Below are positions 24,489-34,211 of a stretch of 64,000 bases of DNA, in pieces. The notes beneath the pieces were generated by a model, which searched no databases, was not told where the DNA came from, and saw nothing but the letters and a program-made list of their open reading frames with translations. Within the stretch, counting starts at the first letter, position 1. Every line of letters starts with the position of its first letter. Source of the DNA: Azospirillum sp. RU38E (GTDB taxonomy: Bacteria > Pseudomonadota > Alphaproteobacteria > Azospirillales > Azospirillaceae); contig NZ_FZOI01000002.1 of NCBI RefSeq assembly GCF_900188385.1, forward strand, positions 124,001 to 188,000, read 5' to 3'. The translations under genes and the position numbers were made by a program.

Positions 24489-25626
24489 TACCGGTTTGCG
24501 CGCCCTGGTTCTCTCCGGGATCGACCGGCTGCCCCAGGCGGAATGGGATGCCTGTTTCCCCGGCGAGGCGGAGGGCTGGGCCTATCTGAAAGCCTGCGGC
24601 GGCGAGATCGCTGCCGTGATGGATGCCGACGGCCTGCTGATGGCCGCCCCGCTGTTCGAGATGGAATACCGGCTGGATACGCCCTTCCAGGAAGGCCGGG
24701 CAGCGGCGGTGGCCGGTTTCCTGTCCCGCCTGCTGCCTGGCCTGATGGTCTGGCGTCTGCTGGGCGTGGGTTCTGCACTGACGGAGCGCTGCCCCGTGGC
24801 CCTGCGGCCCGGCCTTTCGCCTGACCAGCGCCTGTGGGCCGTCACAGCCTTTCTGGACCTGCTGGAGCGGGAGGCGGGGCGGCGCAAGGCGCGGCTGCTG
24901 GCCTTCAAGGATATTGCAGCACCGGAGGCCGGCTGGCTCTCTCCGCTGCTGGCGGCGGCCGGCTATACCCATATCAACAGCCTGCCCGTTGCCGCCCTTG
25001 ACCTGGAGGGCGTGGCCAGCGAGACCGCCTATCTGGAGCGTCTTTCGTCCGGCACCCGCAAGGATATCCGGCGCAAACTCAAGGCGGCCGGCGGGCAGGT
25101 GCGTATAGAGCACCGGATGGCTGCCGGCGACCTGCTGCCCCGCATCGAGGCGCTGTATGAGAGCACCCGGACCCATTCCAGCCTGAGCTATGGCGATTTC
25201 GAGGAGTTGCCCGCCGGGTATTTCCAGAAAATTCCCCAAGCCCTGGGAGACAGGGCGCGTTTCGTGCTCTATTGGGTCGGGGATCGGCTGGCGGCATTCA
25301 ACCTGTTATTGTTGGCTGACGACCGGGTGATCGACAAGTTTCTGGGGATGGAATATCCCTTGGCGCGCGACCATAATCTCTATGCCGTCAGCTGGATGGA
25401 AAATGTGCGGTTCACTTTGAAAACGGGGCGCCGCCTTTTCCAGTCGGGCCAGACAGCCTACGCGTCCAAGCTTAGGTTCGGCAGCGGGCTGCTGCCGTCA
25501 TCCATCCTGGTGCGCTGCCGTATCGGCCTGTTGAACCGTCTGCTGCGGCGGCTCGCCCCCTGGCTGGCCTTTGATCGCTGGGATCCGGAGTTGAAGGCAC
25601 GCAGCGCCAGCGGGGAAGGGGCATGA
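24478..25626 (+). CDS. FemAB/GNAT-like acyltransferase (BioF2-like domain)
   Basis: A 382-residue protein with the double GNAT arrangement of the FemAB/BioF2-like group. The C-terminal half holds SGTRKDIRRKLKAAGGQVRIEHRM, LYESTRTHSSLSYGDFEELPAGYF, ARFVLYWVGDRLAAFNLLLLADDRVIDKFLGM and LFQSGQTAYASKLRFGSGLLP. Such proteins attach amino acids or acyl groups to cell surface or small-molecule acceptors. It starts inside the end of the lipase-like gene and overlaps the histidine kinase start. In this operon it is the best candidate for joining two building blocks into an amide product. Confidence 0.78.
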   Translation: MAVDTGLRALVLSGIDRLPQAEWDACFPGEAEGWAYLKACGGEIAAVMDADGLLMAAPLFEMEYRLDTPFQEGRAAAVAGFLSRLLPGLMVWRLLGVGSALTERCPVALRPGLSPDQRLWAVTAFLDLLEREAGRRKARLLAFKDIAAPEAGWLSPLLAAAGYTHINSLPVAALDLEGVASETAYLERLSSGTRKDIRRKLKAAGGQVRIEHRMAAGDLLPRIEALYESTRTHSSLSYGDFEELPAGYFQKIPQALGDRARFVLYWVGDRLAAFNLLLLADDRVIDKFLGMEYPLARDHNLYAVSWMENVRFTLKTGRRLFQSGQTAYASKLRFGSGLLPSSILVRCRIGLLNRLLRRLAPWLAFDRWDPELKARSASGEGA

Positions 25627-27365
25627 AGATCGGCTGGAAGGCGTTTGTCCTGTCATTCCTGCCGGATATGCGGCTGCGCTGGCGGCTAGTTATTGCCTTC
25701 GTGCTGGTTAGCGCTGTACCGGTGTTGCTGGCCTGCTACATCGCGGCCGATATTATTTCGGCCTCCTTCGCCTCCAACATGGAGGGGTGGCTGGAGGAAT
25801 CGGCCCGTTTCTTTGCCGAACAATCGGAGAGTGACGAGACGGAGGCACGACAGGCCGCCAGCATCATGGCGGCAACGCTGGGGAACCGTGGCCTGGACAA
25901 GGGGCCGCTGAATTTCAGCGCGCATCTGTTGAATTCGGCCGGCTTCGATGCGGTCGCCGTCTATGATGCCGATGGCAATCTGCTGTTTTCCAACGGTCCC
26001 GTCGGGCATGGCAGCAGCCTGCCCAAGGGGGAACGCAGCGGCTTTTTTCTGGTGAATGATGATGAAGGCCGCCCCGTCCTGCTGATGGGGGCCACGCGCC
26101 GGTTCGAACGGGATGGGCAACGTTATTATGCCCTGGTGGCCGACCGCTGGGACGGCATCATGATCAATATGTCGGACAGCGTTCCCGGCCTAATGATCGA
26201 GGTTTTTGCCATTGCCCATGATGGCACCGTGCTGGCGAATGGTGTAACGGCACATTTGCCGCCGGGGGTGCTGGAAAAGCTGGCATCGGGCGCGCGCAGT
26301 CTGCTGGCTCCCCCGGTGGAGGATGATGACCATCTGGCCACCGGCTTTGCCCCGTTGCGCGATCTGGATGGGACGCTGGTGGGCGTTGTTTCCAGCCGGC
26401 TGGCCAACCAGCTGTCCTTGCTGGCCCATGTGCGCACACTGGAACTGTTTCTCGCCCTGTCCGGGGGGGCGGCGCTGATTTCGCTTTTGGTGGCACTGTG
26501 GCTGTCCAAGCTGATCTCCCGCCCCCTGGCGCTGTTGAATCAGGCCCTGCGCCATGTGCGGGAGGGGGATTTCAAGGCGCGCGTGCCCGTGGCTGGCGGG
26601 GGGGAGCTGACCGAGCTGTCGGCAGGCTTCAACGCCATGGCGTCCCGGCTGGAGGTGATGCGCGAGCGTGAATCGCTGGTCCGTCGGCGTGAACAGCTGG
26701 CCACGTTGGGGGAGGCGGCGGCTGTTCTGGCCCATGAAATCCGCAACCCGCTGGGCATCATCAAGACATCCAGTCAGGTGCTGCGGATGAAATCCCCCCT
26801 GCCACCGGACAGCGACCGGCTGGTCGGCTTCGTGTTGGAGGAGGTGGGGCGGATCGATCATCTGGTACAGGAATTGCTGGATTTCGCCCGCCCGCGCATC
26901 CTGTTGCGTCGACCGGTCGATGTGGCGCTGGAACTGGGCAATACGTTGACCTTCGCCCAGCATGATCTGAAGCAGCGCGGCATTGTGGTGGAAAGCGCCG
27001 GTCAGCCCGGTGCCTTCATTATCCAGGCCGATGCTGAACAACTCCATCAGGTCTTCCTGAACATCATCCTGAATGCGATGGATGCCATGCCACAAGGGGG
27101 CTCCCTGACCACGCGGGTGGAGAGGGAGGGGGAGCTGGTGCTGGTCAGCATCACGGACACGGGCAATGGCATTGATCCGGAGGTGCGGCAGCGCCTGTTC
27201 GAACCGTTCGTCACCACCAAGCCGCGCGGCACGGGCCTTGGCCTAGCCCGTGTGCGCCATATTGTCGAACAGCATGGCGGAACCGTCTTATGTGAAAGTG
27301 ATTCAGGTGTGGGCACCTGTTTCACCCTGCGGCTGCCCTTGGCACCGCCGGAGGAGGGGAGGTAG
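25623..27365 (+). CDS. Membrane sensor histidine kinase of the NtrB/PrsK-like type
   Basis: A 580-residue kinase. Membrane helices at about residues 20-42 and 275-297 enclose a periplasmic sensor of about 230 residues with a PAS/Cache-like look (VAVYDADGNLLFSNG, FAIAHDGTVLANG). Then come HAMP (SRPLALLNQALRHVREGDFKARV), the phospho-acceptor in AVLAHEIRNPLGIIKTSSQVL, and the ATPase with NAMDAMPQGG, DTGNGID and GTGLGLARV. It is followed after 2 bp by the NtrC-type regulator, its certain partner. Together they should sense an extracytoplasmic signal and fire the sigma-54 promoters upstream of their own operon. Confidence 0.93.
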   Translation: MKIGWKAFVLSFLPDMRLRWRLVIAFVLVSAVPVLLACYIAADIISASFASNMEGWLEESARFFAEQSESDETEARQAASIMAATLGNRGLDKGPLNFSAHLLNSAGFDAVAVYDADGNLLFSNGPVGHGSSLPKGERSGFFLVNDDEGRPVLLMGATRRFERDGQRYYALVADRWDGIMINMSDSVPGLMIEVFAIAHDGTVLANGVTAHLPPGVLEKLASGARSLLAPPVEDDDHLATGFAPLRDLDGTLVGVVSSRLANQLSLLAHVRTLELFLALSGGAALISLLVALWLSKLISRPLALLNQALRHVREGDFKARVPVAGGGELTELSAGFNAMASRLEVMRERESLVRRREQLATLGEAAAVLAHEIRNPLGIIKTSSQVLRMKSPLPPDSDRLVGFVLEEVGRIDHLVQELLDFARPRILLRRPVDVALELGNTLTFAQHDLKQRGIVVESAGQPGAFIIQADAEQLHQVFLNIILNAMDAMPQGGSLTTRVEREGELVLVSITDTGNGIDPEVRQRLFEPFVTTKPRGTGLGLARVRHIVEQHGGTVLCESDSGVGTCFTLRLPLAPPEEGR

Positions 27366-27367
27366 GC

Positions 27368-28741
27368 GTGATCCTGATCGTCGATGACGAGACGCGACTG
27401 GGGGAGGTGACGGCGGCAGGGCTGCAAGCCCGCGGCTTTGAAGCCCATGCCGTGGATAATGTGCCGGCCGCCCTGGCCTTTCTGGATGAAAATAATGTTC
27501 GCCTGGTGTTGAGCGATCTGCGGATGCCGGGTGCTTCCGGGCGGGATCTGCTGAACCGGCTGCAGGCAGCCCGTCCGGAGCTGCCCGTCATCATCATGAC
27601 GGCCTATGCCTCTGTGCGGGATGCAGTGGCGCTGATCCGCGAGGGGGCGTTTGACTACATCGCCAAGCCCTTTGAAATGGACGATGTCGTTGCCACCATC
27701 AGCCGGGCGCTGAAACTGCGCGATGCGGAGGATGATAATCGTCGGCTGCGCCAGGAACTGCGCGACAAGTTCGATTTCGGCAGCCTGATCGGCACCAGTG
27801 CCCCGTTCCAGCAGGTGCTGAAACAGGTCACCGATGTGTGCGACAGCCGGGCCACGGTGCTGTTGCATGGGGAAAGCGGTACCGGCAAGGAACTGATCGC
27901 CCGCGCCATTCATGATAACAGCCAGCGCCGCGACAAGCCGTTCGTTGCCGTCAACTGCGCCGCCATCCCGGAAAACCTGATGGAGAGCGAGCTGTTCGGC
28001 CATGTGAAGGGGGCCTTTACCGGTGCCATCGCTGCCCGCGATGGCCGTTTCTCCCTGGCCAATGGCGGCACCCTGTTCCTGGATGAGATCGGCGACATGC
28101 CGCTGGCTTTGCAGGCCAAGGTGCTGCGGGCTGTGCAGGAACAGACATTCGAGATGGTGGGCGGTACCCGTTCCATCAAAGTGGATGTCCGCTTCATCGC
28201 CGCCAGCCACCGCGACCTGCGCAAAGAGGTGGAGAAGGGCAGCTTCCGGGAGGATCTGTATTACCGGCTGAATGTCTTCCCCATCACCGTGCCGGCCTTG
28301 CGGGATCGGCCGGGGGATATTCCCGCGCTCGCCGCGCATTTCCTGGCCCGTCATGCCCGCTTCATGTCGAAAAAGCTGACCGGCTTTTCCAAGCCGGCGT
28401 TGACGGCGATGGAGGCCTATCGCTGGCAGGGCAATATCCGCGAATTGCAGAATTGCATCGAACGGGCCGTCATCGTGGCGCAGGGCCCGATGGTGGAGGT
28501 GGGCGACCTTCCCCCCTATCTGTTCGAGGACCGGCCGCGACTGGCCAGCGGCGCCGGTGCGGCCTTGCCTGCCGATCTGGATGCCGAGCTGGCGCGGGTG
28601 GAAAAGGAAATCCTCACCCGCGCCTTGCGGGAATGCGGCGGTATCCAGGCCCGTGCCGCTGAAAGGCTGGGCATTACTGAACGCAGCCTCTGGCACCGGG
28701 TGAAGAAATTGGGTATCCGCATCACCCGCAGTACTGGGTGA
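27368..28741 (+). CDS. NtrC-family sigma-54-dependent response regulator
   Basis: A 457-residue activator in three parts: receiver with phospho-acceptor Asp50 (VLSDLRMPG) and KPFEMD; AAA+ domain with Walker A GESGTGKE, the sigma-54 contact GAFTGA and Walker B GTLFLDEIGDM; and a Fis-type helix-turn-helix (IQARAAERLGITERSLWHRVKKLGI). The GTG start has GGAGG-rich sequence upstream. The intact GAFTGA loop means it can open sigma-54 promoters. The same operon begins with such a promoter and with palindromes at NtrC-like distance, so positive autoregulation is likely. Confidence 0.95.
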   Translation: MILIVDDETRLGEVTAAGLQARGFEAHAVDNVPAALAFLDENNVRLVLSDLRMPGASGRDLLNRLQAARPELPVIIMTAYASVRDAVALIREGAFDYIAKPFEMDDVVATISRALKLRDAEDDNRRLRQELRDKFDFGSLIGTSAPFQQVLKQVTDVCDSRATVLLHGESGTGKELIARAIHDNSQRRDKPFVAVNCAAIPENLMESELFGHVKGAFTGAIAARDGRFSLANGGTLFLDEIGDMPLALQAKVLRAVQEQTFEMVGGTRSIKVDVRFIAASHRDLRKEVEKGSFREDLYYRLNVFPITVPALRDRPGDIPALAAHFLARHARFMSKKLTGFSKPALTAMEAYRWQGNIRELQNCIERAVIVAQGPMVEVGDLPPYLFEDRPRLASGAGAALPADLDAELARVEKEILTRALRECGGIQARAAERLGITERSLWHRVKKLGIRITRSTG

Positions 28742-28753
28742 CGGGAGGGAAAG

Positions 28754-29635
28754 ATGCCGCGCCGCAAAGATATCTGGAGATGCGGTATCATCGACCGGCC
28801 AGTGGAGCAGGTGTTGAGCCAGGGGCTGGCGGATCAGCCGGTGCATTGGCTGGCGGAAGAACCCCGTTTTCATTTCCTGGCCGATCCCTTTCCCTGGCGC
28901 CAGGACGGGTATCTTCACCTTTTTGCCGAAGCCTATGATTATAACAGCCGGCATGGCACCATCGACCTGCTGACCCTGGATGCGGATTTCAGGCTGCTGG
29001 AGCGGCGGCCCTGTCTGGCGGAATCCTGGCATCTTTCCTACCCCACCGTGTTCGCGGCCGACGGCGCTGTCTGGATGCTGCCGGAGGCGCACCGCTCCGG
29101 CAGCCTGTATCTCTATCGAATGCGCGACGGCTTGCATGATTGGGTGCGGGAAGCAGAGATCGGGCTGGACCGGGTGCCGGTGGATGCCACCCCGCTTTAT
29201 CATCAGGGGCGCTGGTGGCTGTTCTATTCCCCGGCCGACCGGCGGGAAACCCGCATGGGGCATCTGCATGTCGCCTGGGCGGAACGTATCACCGGCCCCT
29301 GGCATCCGCATCCAGGTAACCCGGTGCGCATCGACATGGCCTCAGCCCGCCCCGGCGGGACGGCGGTGCAGATCGACGGGCGGATCATGCTGCCGACACA
29401 GGATTGCAGCCGCACCTATGGGGGCGCCCTGCGCCCGCTCTGGATCGACCGGTTGGATGAGACAGGCTTCACGGCCACAGCAGGCGCGCCGCTGGATGTG
29501 CCGGCCTCGGCCGGGCGCTACCGGGAGGGGTTTCACACGTTGAGCAGCGGGGGCGGGGTGACCCTGATCGACGTGAAATATATCGACCGTTCGCTGGCCG
29601 GCCTCTGGCTGGAACTCAGGCGCCGGTTCCGCTGA
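28754..29635 (+). CDS. Five-bladed beta-propeller protein of polysaccharide loci
   Basis: A 293-residue protein with repeated blade motifs (FHFLADPFPWRQDGYLHLFAEAYDY, LSYPTVFAADGAVWMLPEAH, VDATPLYHQGRWWLFYSPADRR, ARPGGTAVQIDGRIMLPTQDCS). This pattern matches the GH43/GH117-like propeller of glucosamine inositolphosphorylceramide transferase-like proteins, often found with formyl- or glycosyltransferases in surface polysaccharide clusters. Whether it is a glycosidase or a transferase cannot be told. It starts 12 bp after the NtrC-type regulator, so it may be the last gene of that operon. It overlaps the convergent glycosyltransferase by 20 bp. Confidence 0.72.
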   Translation: MPRRKDIWRCGIIDRPVEQVLSQGLADQPVHWLAEEPRFHFLADPFPWRQDGYLHLFAEAYDYNSRHGTIDLLTLDADFRLLERRPCLAESWHLSYPTVFAADGAVWMLPEAHRSGSLYLYRMRDGLHDWVREAEIGLDRVPVDATPLYHQGRWWLFYSPADRRETRMGHLHVAWAERITGPWHPHPGNPVRIDMASARPGGTAVQIDGRIMLPTQDCSRTYGGALRPLWIDRLDETGFTATAGAPLDVPASAGRYREGFHTLSSGGGVTLIDVKYIDRSLAGLWLELRRRFR

Positions 29636-30716
29636 TCCGTTGCATGATGGCCTGACCGGCCGCGTTGAAGCGGATGAGGGAGAAGCGGTCCAGGATATGC
29701 GCCCGTGCGGCGCTGCCCATGGCGTGCAGCCGCCCCGGTTCGGCCAGCAGCCGGCCCAGCCGGTCGGCCAGGGCCGGCACATCGCGCGGCGGCACCGTGT
29801 GACCGGTAATGCCTTCCTGAATGCTGAAGGGGATTTCCCCCACGGCCGATGCCAGCACGGGCAGGCCCGCCACCATGGCTTCATGGGCGGCGATACAGAA
29901 GCCCTCCGACCGGGAGGGTTGCAGGTAAAGATGCAGGCCAGCCAGAAATTGTTGCGGCCGGTCGACATAGCCGGGCAGCACGATATCTGCCACCCCGCCC
30001 TGCGCTGCCAGGGCGGCCAGTCTTTCCCGTTCATCGCCTTCGCCGGCCAGGGTCAGGCGGATGGGGCAGGGTGGGGTGAAGCCCTGCTGGCGCAGCAGGG
30101 CCATGGCTTCGATCAAGCTGTCATAGCCCTTCACCGGATGCAGCCGACCCAGGCTGCCCAATTCCAGCGTCTGTCCCGGCTGCCAGGGGGGGGCGACGGG
30201 TTGGGCCGGATCGGCGGCAAAGATCGGCCAGGTCATCAGCCGGTCTTCGCCCACCGCCAGCCGCTGCCGCGTCAAGGCGGAGACGGAGGCGGAATCACCC
30301 ACCCACAATGTCGCCCGCGATTGCAACAGCCGCATCAAGCGGCGGTTCCAGGGTTTCAGAAAGGCCGCGTGCTGCCAGCAGATGACGGGCAGACCCAGAT
30401 GGGGCCCCAGCAGCAGGCCCAGAATGGTGGCGCGGCTGAGCGAGGTCCAGAGATGCGTCGCCCCCCAGGCCTGCACCTCCCGGTGCAACCAGCGCAGCGC
30501 CTGCCCATGGTCGCCCGTGCCGCCGTCACGCACCAGCGGGTCCAGCCCGGCCGCCTGCATCGGCGGCAGGGCGCGGCCATCCCGGCGGGTCAGGGCGAAG
30601 ACGCGCACGCTGGCCCCGGCATCGCGCATCACCTTTGTAACGGCGGGCACGGGCAGGGCGGCGCCGCCGCCTTCCACGGAATTGATGATATAGGCGATGC
30701 GGGGGGCGGTGCTCAT
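29616..30716 (-). CDS. Family 4-type glycosyltransferase
   Basis: A 366-residue GT-B glycosyltransferase: N-terminal IAYIINSVEGGGAALPVPA, the linker LELGSLGRLHPVKGYDSLIEAMALL, and the donor-binding PSRSEGFCIAAHEAMVAGLPVLAS with the E-x7-E pattern typical of GT4. It adds a sugar to a lipid-linked or surface glycan. Its start overlaps the stop of the flippase gene (ATGA). It is last in a four-gene minus-strand polysaccharide operon and converges on the propeller gene, overlapping it by 20 bp. Confidence 0.9.
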   Translation of the reverse strand: MSTAPRIAYIINSVEGGGAALPVPAVTKVMRDAGASVRVFALTRRDGRALPPMQAAGLDPLVRDGGTGDHGQALRWLHREVQAWGATHLWTSLSRATILGLLLGPHLGLPVICWQHAAFLKPWNRRLMRLLQSRATLWVGDSASVSALTRQRLAVGEDRLMTWPIFAADPAQPVAPPWQPGQTLELGSLGRLHPVKGYDSLIEAMALLRQQGFTPPCPIRLTLAGEGDERERLAALAAQGGVADIVLPGYVDRPQQFLAGLHLYLQPSRSEGFCIAAHEAMVAGLPVLASAVGEIPFSIQEGITGHTVPPRDVPALADRLGRLLAEPGRLHAMGSAARAHILDRFSLIRFNAAGQAIMQRISGTGA

Positions 30717-32023
30717 GCCTGCGCACTCCGTTTCCAGGCCAGAATCAGCAGCAGCAGGCTAGCGGTAGCGGCCTGTCCGATGGCCTGGAAACCGGCCCCG
30801 TCCAGCCCCTGCAGGTTCAGCAGCACCGGCAGGATGGGCAGGAACAGCAGGCTGGCCGTCAGGTTGGCCGACATGGACCAGCCGGGCCGCCCCAGCGCCG
30901 TCAGCGCGGCCGTGGCCGGCGGCCCGGCCAGGGCCAGCGCACGGGCCAGCACCAGCACCACCATCAGCCCGGCCGCCCCGGCAAATTCCGGCCCGGCGAT
31001 CAGCCGGACGATTTGCGGCGCGAACAGCCAGACCAGGGCGATGATGGGCAGGCTGGCCGCCAGCGCGATGCCGGTGACGCGCAGCACCGTGTGGCGTAGG
31101 GCGCTGCCCCCCTGTCCGCTGGCCACCATGCGGGCCATCTCCGGATAAGCAGTGTTGCCCAATATCTGCGCCGGCTGGGCGATCAGCACGGTGGCCCGCT
31201 GCGCCACGGAGAACAGGCCCGCCGCCGTCGGCCCCAGCACCCAGCCGACGATCAACGGGGCCGCCCGCCCGGCCAGCTCGCTCAAGGTGACATCGGCATT
31301 GCTGGCCAGCAGAAAGCGCCAGATGCCCGGATTATCGGCCACGGCATTGCCCGGCTCCGGGTGGCGCAGATCCCGCCCCAGATGCTGATGCGCGAACCAC
31401 AGGCCCAGGGCCCAGAGCACGGCGAATTCCGCCAGTGCCGCCAGCAGCCAGGCCACCAGGAAACCGGTCAGCCCCCAGCCGGCAAAGGCCGCCAGACCCG
31501 CACCGGTCAGCCGCACCAGCGGCTGGACCAGATTATGCAGCCCCAGCAGATCGAACCGGTTGATCAATTGCAGATATCCGGCCGGCGTGGAGCGGACGGA
31601 GCCCAGCACGGCCAGACTGTAAGGCAGGGAGAGCACCAGCGCCGTTTCCGGCCAGCCCAGCCGGGGGCCGATCAACGGCGCGCAGATGGCCGCCGTCAGG
31701 ATGGCGGCCAGCCCGCCCAGCAATTCCACCCGCGCACCAAAGCGCAGCAGCCGGGCCAGCCGGTGGGTCGCCTCATCACGCCGTGCCTCCGCCCCATAGC
31801 GGACAACGGCCTGCCAGGCGGGAAATTCCACAATGCCGCAGACGGTGGTGACATAGCCATGGATCAGCACCAGCACGCCATAATCATGCGGTCCCAGGGC
31901 GCGGGTGGCGATGACCAGATAGGCCAGACTGATCAGCCCCGCCCCGGCCTTGCCCCCCAGCACCAGCCCCAGCCCGCCGAAAATACGCCGCAGCGTGCCC
32001 TGCGGCGCCCCACCCTGGTTCAC
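30713..32023 (-). CDS. Oligosaccharide flippase, Wzx/MATE-like
   Basis: A membrane protein of about 436 residues with twelve or more helices in the polysaccharide export (Wzx/MOP) fold. The N-terminus LRRIFGGLGLVLGGKAGAGLISLAYLVIATRALGPHDYGVLVLIHGY is characteristic. It should flip lipid-linked oligosaccharide to the periplasm. I take the GTG at 32023, which overlaps the stop of the preceding glycosyltransferase (GTGA) as its neighbours do. A longer frame from 32083 adds a basic 20-residue stretch that overlaps the other gene by 64 bp and seems unlikely. Confidence 0.87.
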   Translation of the reverse strand: MNQGGAPQGTLRRIFGGLGLVLGGKAGAGLISLAYLVIATRALGPHDYGVLVLIHGYVTTVCGIVEFPAWQAVVRYGAEARRDEATHRLARLLRFGARVELLGGLAAILTAAICAPLIGPRLGWPETALVLSLPYSLAVLGSVRSTPAGYLQLINRFDLLGLHNLVQPLVRLTGAGLAAFAGWGLTGFLVAWLLAALAEFAVLWALGLWFAHQHLGRDLRHPEPGNAVADNPGIWRFLLASNADVTLSELAGRAAPLIVGWVLGPTAAGLFSVAQRATVLIAQPAQILGNTAYPEMARMVASGQGGSALRHTVLRVTGIALAASLPIIALVWLFAPQIVRLIAGPEFAGAAGLMVVLVLARALALAGPPATAALTALGRPGWSMSANLTASLLFLPILPVLLNLQGLDGAGFQAIGQAATASLLLLILAWKRSAQA

Positions 32024-32802
32024 GTCCAATTCTTCTCTCGCAAAGCGGCGGCAAAGGCGCGGCGGTGTTCCAGTCTGCGCCACAGGAATTCGTAAAAGAA
32101 CCAGTCCATCCGGGACCGGGGCAGGAAGCGATAAAGCAAACGTTCGAACCTTGTCCAGCTGACACAGCGCCTGTCGGCCCGTCGGGTGGACGGGTGGCAG
32201 TAATGGCCGGCATCATAAAGCGAAATGCCCAGCCGGTGAACACGATGGATGATCTCGTGATCTTCCAGCACGAAGGGCCAGCGCTGCGTGTCAAAGCCGC
32301 CAGCCTGCCGCAAGGCATCGGTACGGAAGGCCTGGGCATAGCCCCCGGCATGACAGCGGTCACGGTTCCGGCGGGCCTTGCCAAGGACGCGATTCATCCG
32401 CCTTTTGGCCGCCGCGCTGTCGGCGGCATCGTAAAGATCAATCGCCATGACCGCCGTTGCATCGGCATGGGCGGCGAACAGTTTCAGGCAATTGGCGATA
32501 TAGCAGGGCGGGTAATGGGTATCGGCATCGCAAATGGCCACATAGGGGGTGGTGACCAGTGACAGGCCGGCGCTCAGGGCATTGGTTTTCCCCGGAATGG
32601 CCACCGGGACGATGCGGGACATGCCCGCTTCCCAGCGGGCCAGATGTCGCTCTGCCTCCGCCCGACCACCATCGGTGGAGGCATTGTCCAATAAAATCAG
32701 ATGGAAACGCTGATCATGCTGCGCGATGAGGCTGTCGATGGTCGCCCCGATCCAACCTTCTTCATTGAAGAAGGGCAGCAGGATCGTGATCAGCGCGCTC
32801 AT
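32020..32802 (-). CDS. Family 2-type glycosyltransferase
   Basis: A 260-residue GT-A enzyme: ITILLPFFNEEGWIGATIDSLIAQ at the start, LLDNASTDGG, the metal-binding CDADTHYPP (DxD), and a C-terminal FVLEDHEIIHRV with the ED acid motif. It transfers a sugar from a nucleotide donor in polysaccharide synthesis. No membrane helices, so it is cytoplasmic or membrane-associated. Start-stop overlaps on both sides (ATGA with the upstream gene and GTGA with the flippase) place it firmly in the operon. Confidence 0.9.
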   Translation of the reverse strand: MSALITILLPFFNEEGWIGATIDSLIAQHDQRFHLILLDNASTDGGRAEAERHLARWEAGMSRIVPVAIPGKTNALSAGLSLVTTPYVAICDADTHYPPCYIANCLKLFAAHADATAVMAIDLYDAADSAAAKRRMNRVLGKARRNRDRCHAGGYAQAFRTDALRQAGGFDTQRWPFVLEDHEIIHRVHRLGISLYDAGHYCHPSTRRADRRCVSWTRFERLLYRFLPRSRMDWFFYEFLWRRLEHRRAFAAALREKNWT

Positions 32803-33971
32803 GCAATAGCGCCGGATGACTGATCGGCCAACCGCATCAGAACCTCTGCCGCCCGACGGGAGGAGGGGCGATCATCCAGATCGAAACTGCGGGCAAACAT
32901 CTGCTGCTGTACAGGCAGATACTCGCCCGCATGGCTTTCCAGGGCCTGTTTCAGCCCCGCCGCCAGTTGCGCCGGACTGTCGATCACCGGGCCGGCCTGC
33001 CAGTGGGTGTAATTGGTGTCACGGCGCCAATCCACGCCCTGGCTGTTCAGGAACAGGCAGGGGCGTGGCCGCAGCAGGAATTCATAAATCTGGCTGCTGA
33101 CATCCCCCAGATAGAGATCGGCCATCAATGTGTAACTCATATCCGTGCAGGCACGGCTGCCCAGATCGATATGGATGTTGGGCGACTTCAGATAGCGTTC
33201 ATCGATGCGGCCCGGCCGATCCAGCCGCAGTTTGTCGATGGTCATCACGAACTTGCGTTCGAACAGCATGACATGGGGGGCGAAGATCAGTTGGTAATCA
33301 TCGTTCCCGACAAAGAAATCCAGTACCTGCCGCCCATGTTTGAACCAGGAGGACAGATGGGCGGAACAATGCGGATTGTAGAACACCACCGGCTTGGCGT
33401 TCTGCACCGGAAACCGGGTGACGCTGGGGTTGAGCGTGTCGAATTTCGGGTAACCGACAATGCTGATCCGTTCCGCCGGAACGCCCGCCTCCGCGATCAG
33501 CCGTTCCTTGATCTTGGGGCCTGAGCAGAGCACATGGTCGAAACCGGCACTGGCCTTGTCAAAGCCGATGGCCCGGTCGCCGGCCCCATGGCGGGTATGG
33601 ACGATTTTCAGATTGGTCAGCCCATAGTGCTTCTTCAGCACCAGGGAGGTCTTTTCCGCCACCACCATAATGTCCAGGCTGCGGAAGAAATCCAGATTAT
33701 CGCCATAGATCAAAAGCTTGCGGGAAGGTATGGCGAATTCCAGCAGGCGCGACAGGGTCTGGGATTTTCCCTTCAGCTCCAGCGCCACATGCTGGATGCT
33801 GCGCCCGATCCGGTCACCGCCCAGGCGCAGAACCTCCCGCTTCATCCGTTCCGTTGTGGTGGCAACAATGATCTCACCGGCGAAACCAGCATCGGCCAGC
33901 GCAATGGCGATAGGAAGGCTATGGGCGACCTGATGAATTTGGTCATGGTTGAAAAGAAAGCCGATACGCAT
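32799..33971 (-). CDS. CDP-glycerol glycerophosphotransferase-like (TagB/TagF fold) protein
   Basis: A 390-residue GT-B-like protein. Blocks such as IVHTRHGAGDRAIGFDKAS, VLCSGPKIKERL, ISIVGYPKFD, VVFYNPHCSAHLSSW and LMADLYLGDVSSQIYEFLLRPRPCLFLNS match the TagB/TagF-type family, which adds glycerol-phosphate or related units to glycans. It is the first gene of the polysaccharide operon. The upstream 240 bp to the RND operon contains an A/T-richer stretch that may hold the promoter; no clear motif was seen there. Confidence 0.78.
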   Translation of the reverse strand: MRIGFLFNHDQIHQVAHSLPIAIALADAGFAGEIIVATTTERMKREVLRLGGDRIGRSIQHVALELKGKSQTLSRLLEFAIPSRKLLIYGDNLDFFRSLDIMVVAEKTSLVLKKHYGLTNLKIVHTRHGAGDRAIGFDKASAGFDHVLCSGPKIKERLIAEAGVPAERISIVGYPKFDTLNPSVTRFPVQNAKPVVFYNPHCSAHLSSWFKHGRQVLDFFVGNDDYQLIFAPHVMLFERKFVMTIDKLRLDRPGRIDERYLKSPNIHIDLGSRACTDMSYTLMADLYLGDVSSQIYEFLLRPRPCLFLNSQGVDWRRDTNYTHWQAGPVIDSPAQLAAGLKQALESHAGEYLPVQQQMFARSFDLDDRPSSRRAAEVLMRLADQSSGAIA

Positions 33972-34172
33972 CGTGATTCTCTGACCGGGTATTTCAATGT
34001 GATTGCGGGCAGTTTATTCTATCGGAGAAAAAATTCCTAAGAACAGCACCGCCTTCAATATCCATTGCGCCGCCGGACTTTATATCGCGCCCTTCGTAAA
34101 AGTCACCCCCTCTTTTGGCGGCGAAAAAATGCCCCTGATTGGAAACAATTCATAATATCGGCGGGAGAAAAG

Positions 34173-34194
34173 AGGGGCCGGCATGGCGGCCCCT
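34173..34194 (-). terminator. Terminator of the RND efflux operon
   Basis: AGGGGCCG and CGGCCCCT form a perfect 8-bp stem 17 bp past the outer membrane gene stop. On the minus strand the tail is CTTTTCTCCC. A good intrinsic terminator. Confidence 0.7.
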
Positions 34195-34211
34195 TGTGAC
34201 CCTTTTCCCGA

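Noticed and set aside
27047-29311. A 754-codon open frame on the minus strand
   Set aside because: Antisense to the histidine kinase, NtrC-type regulator and propeller genes; no domain seen and composition is shadow-like.
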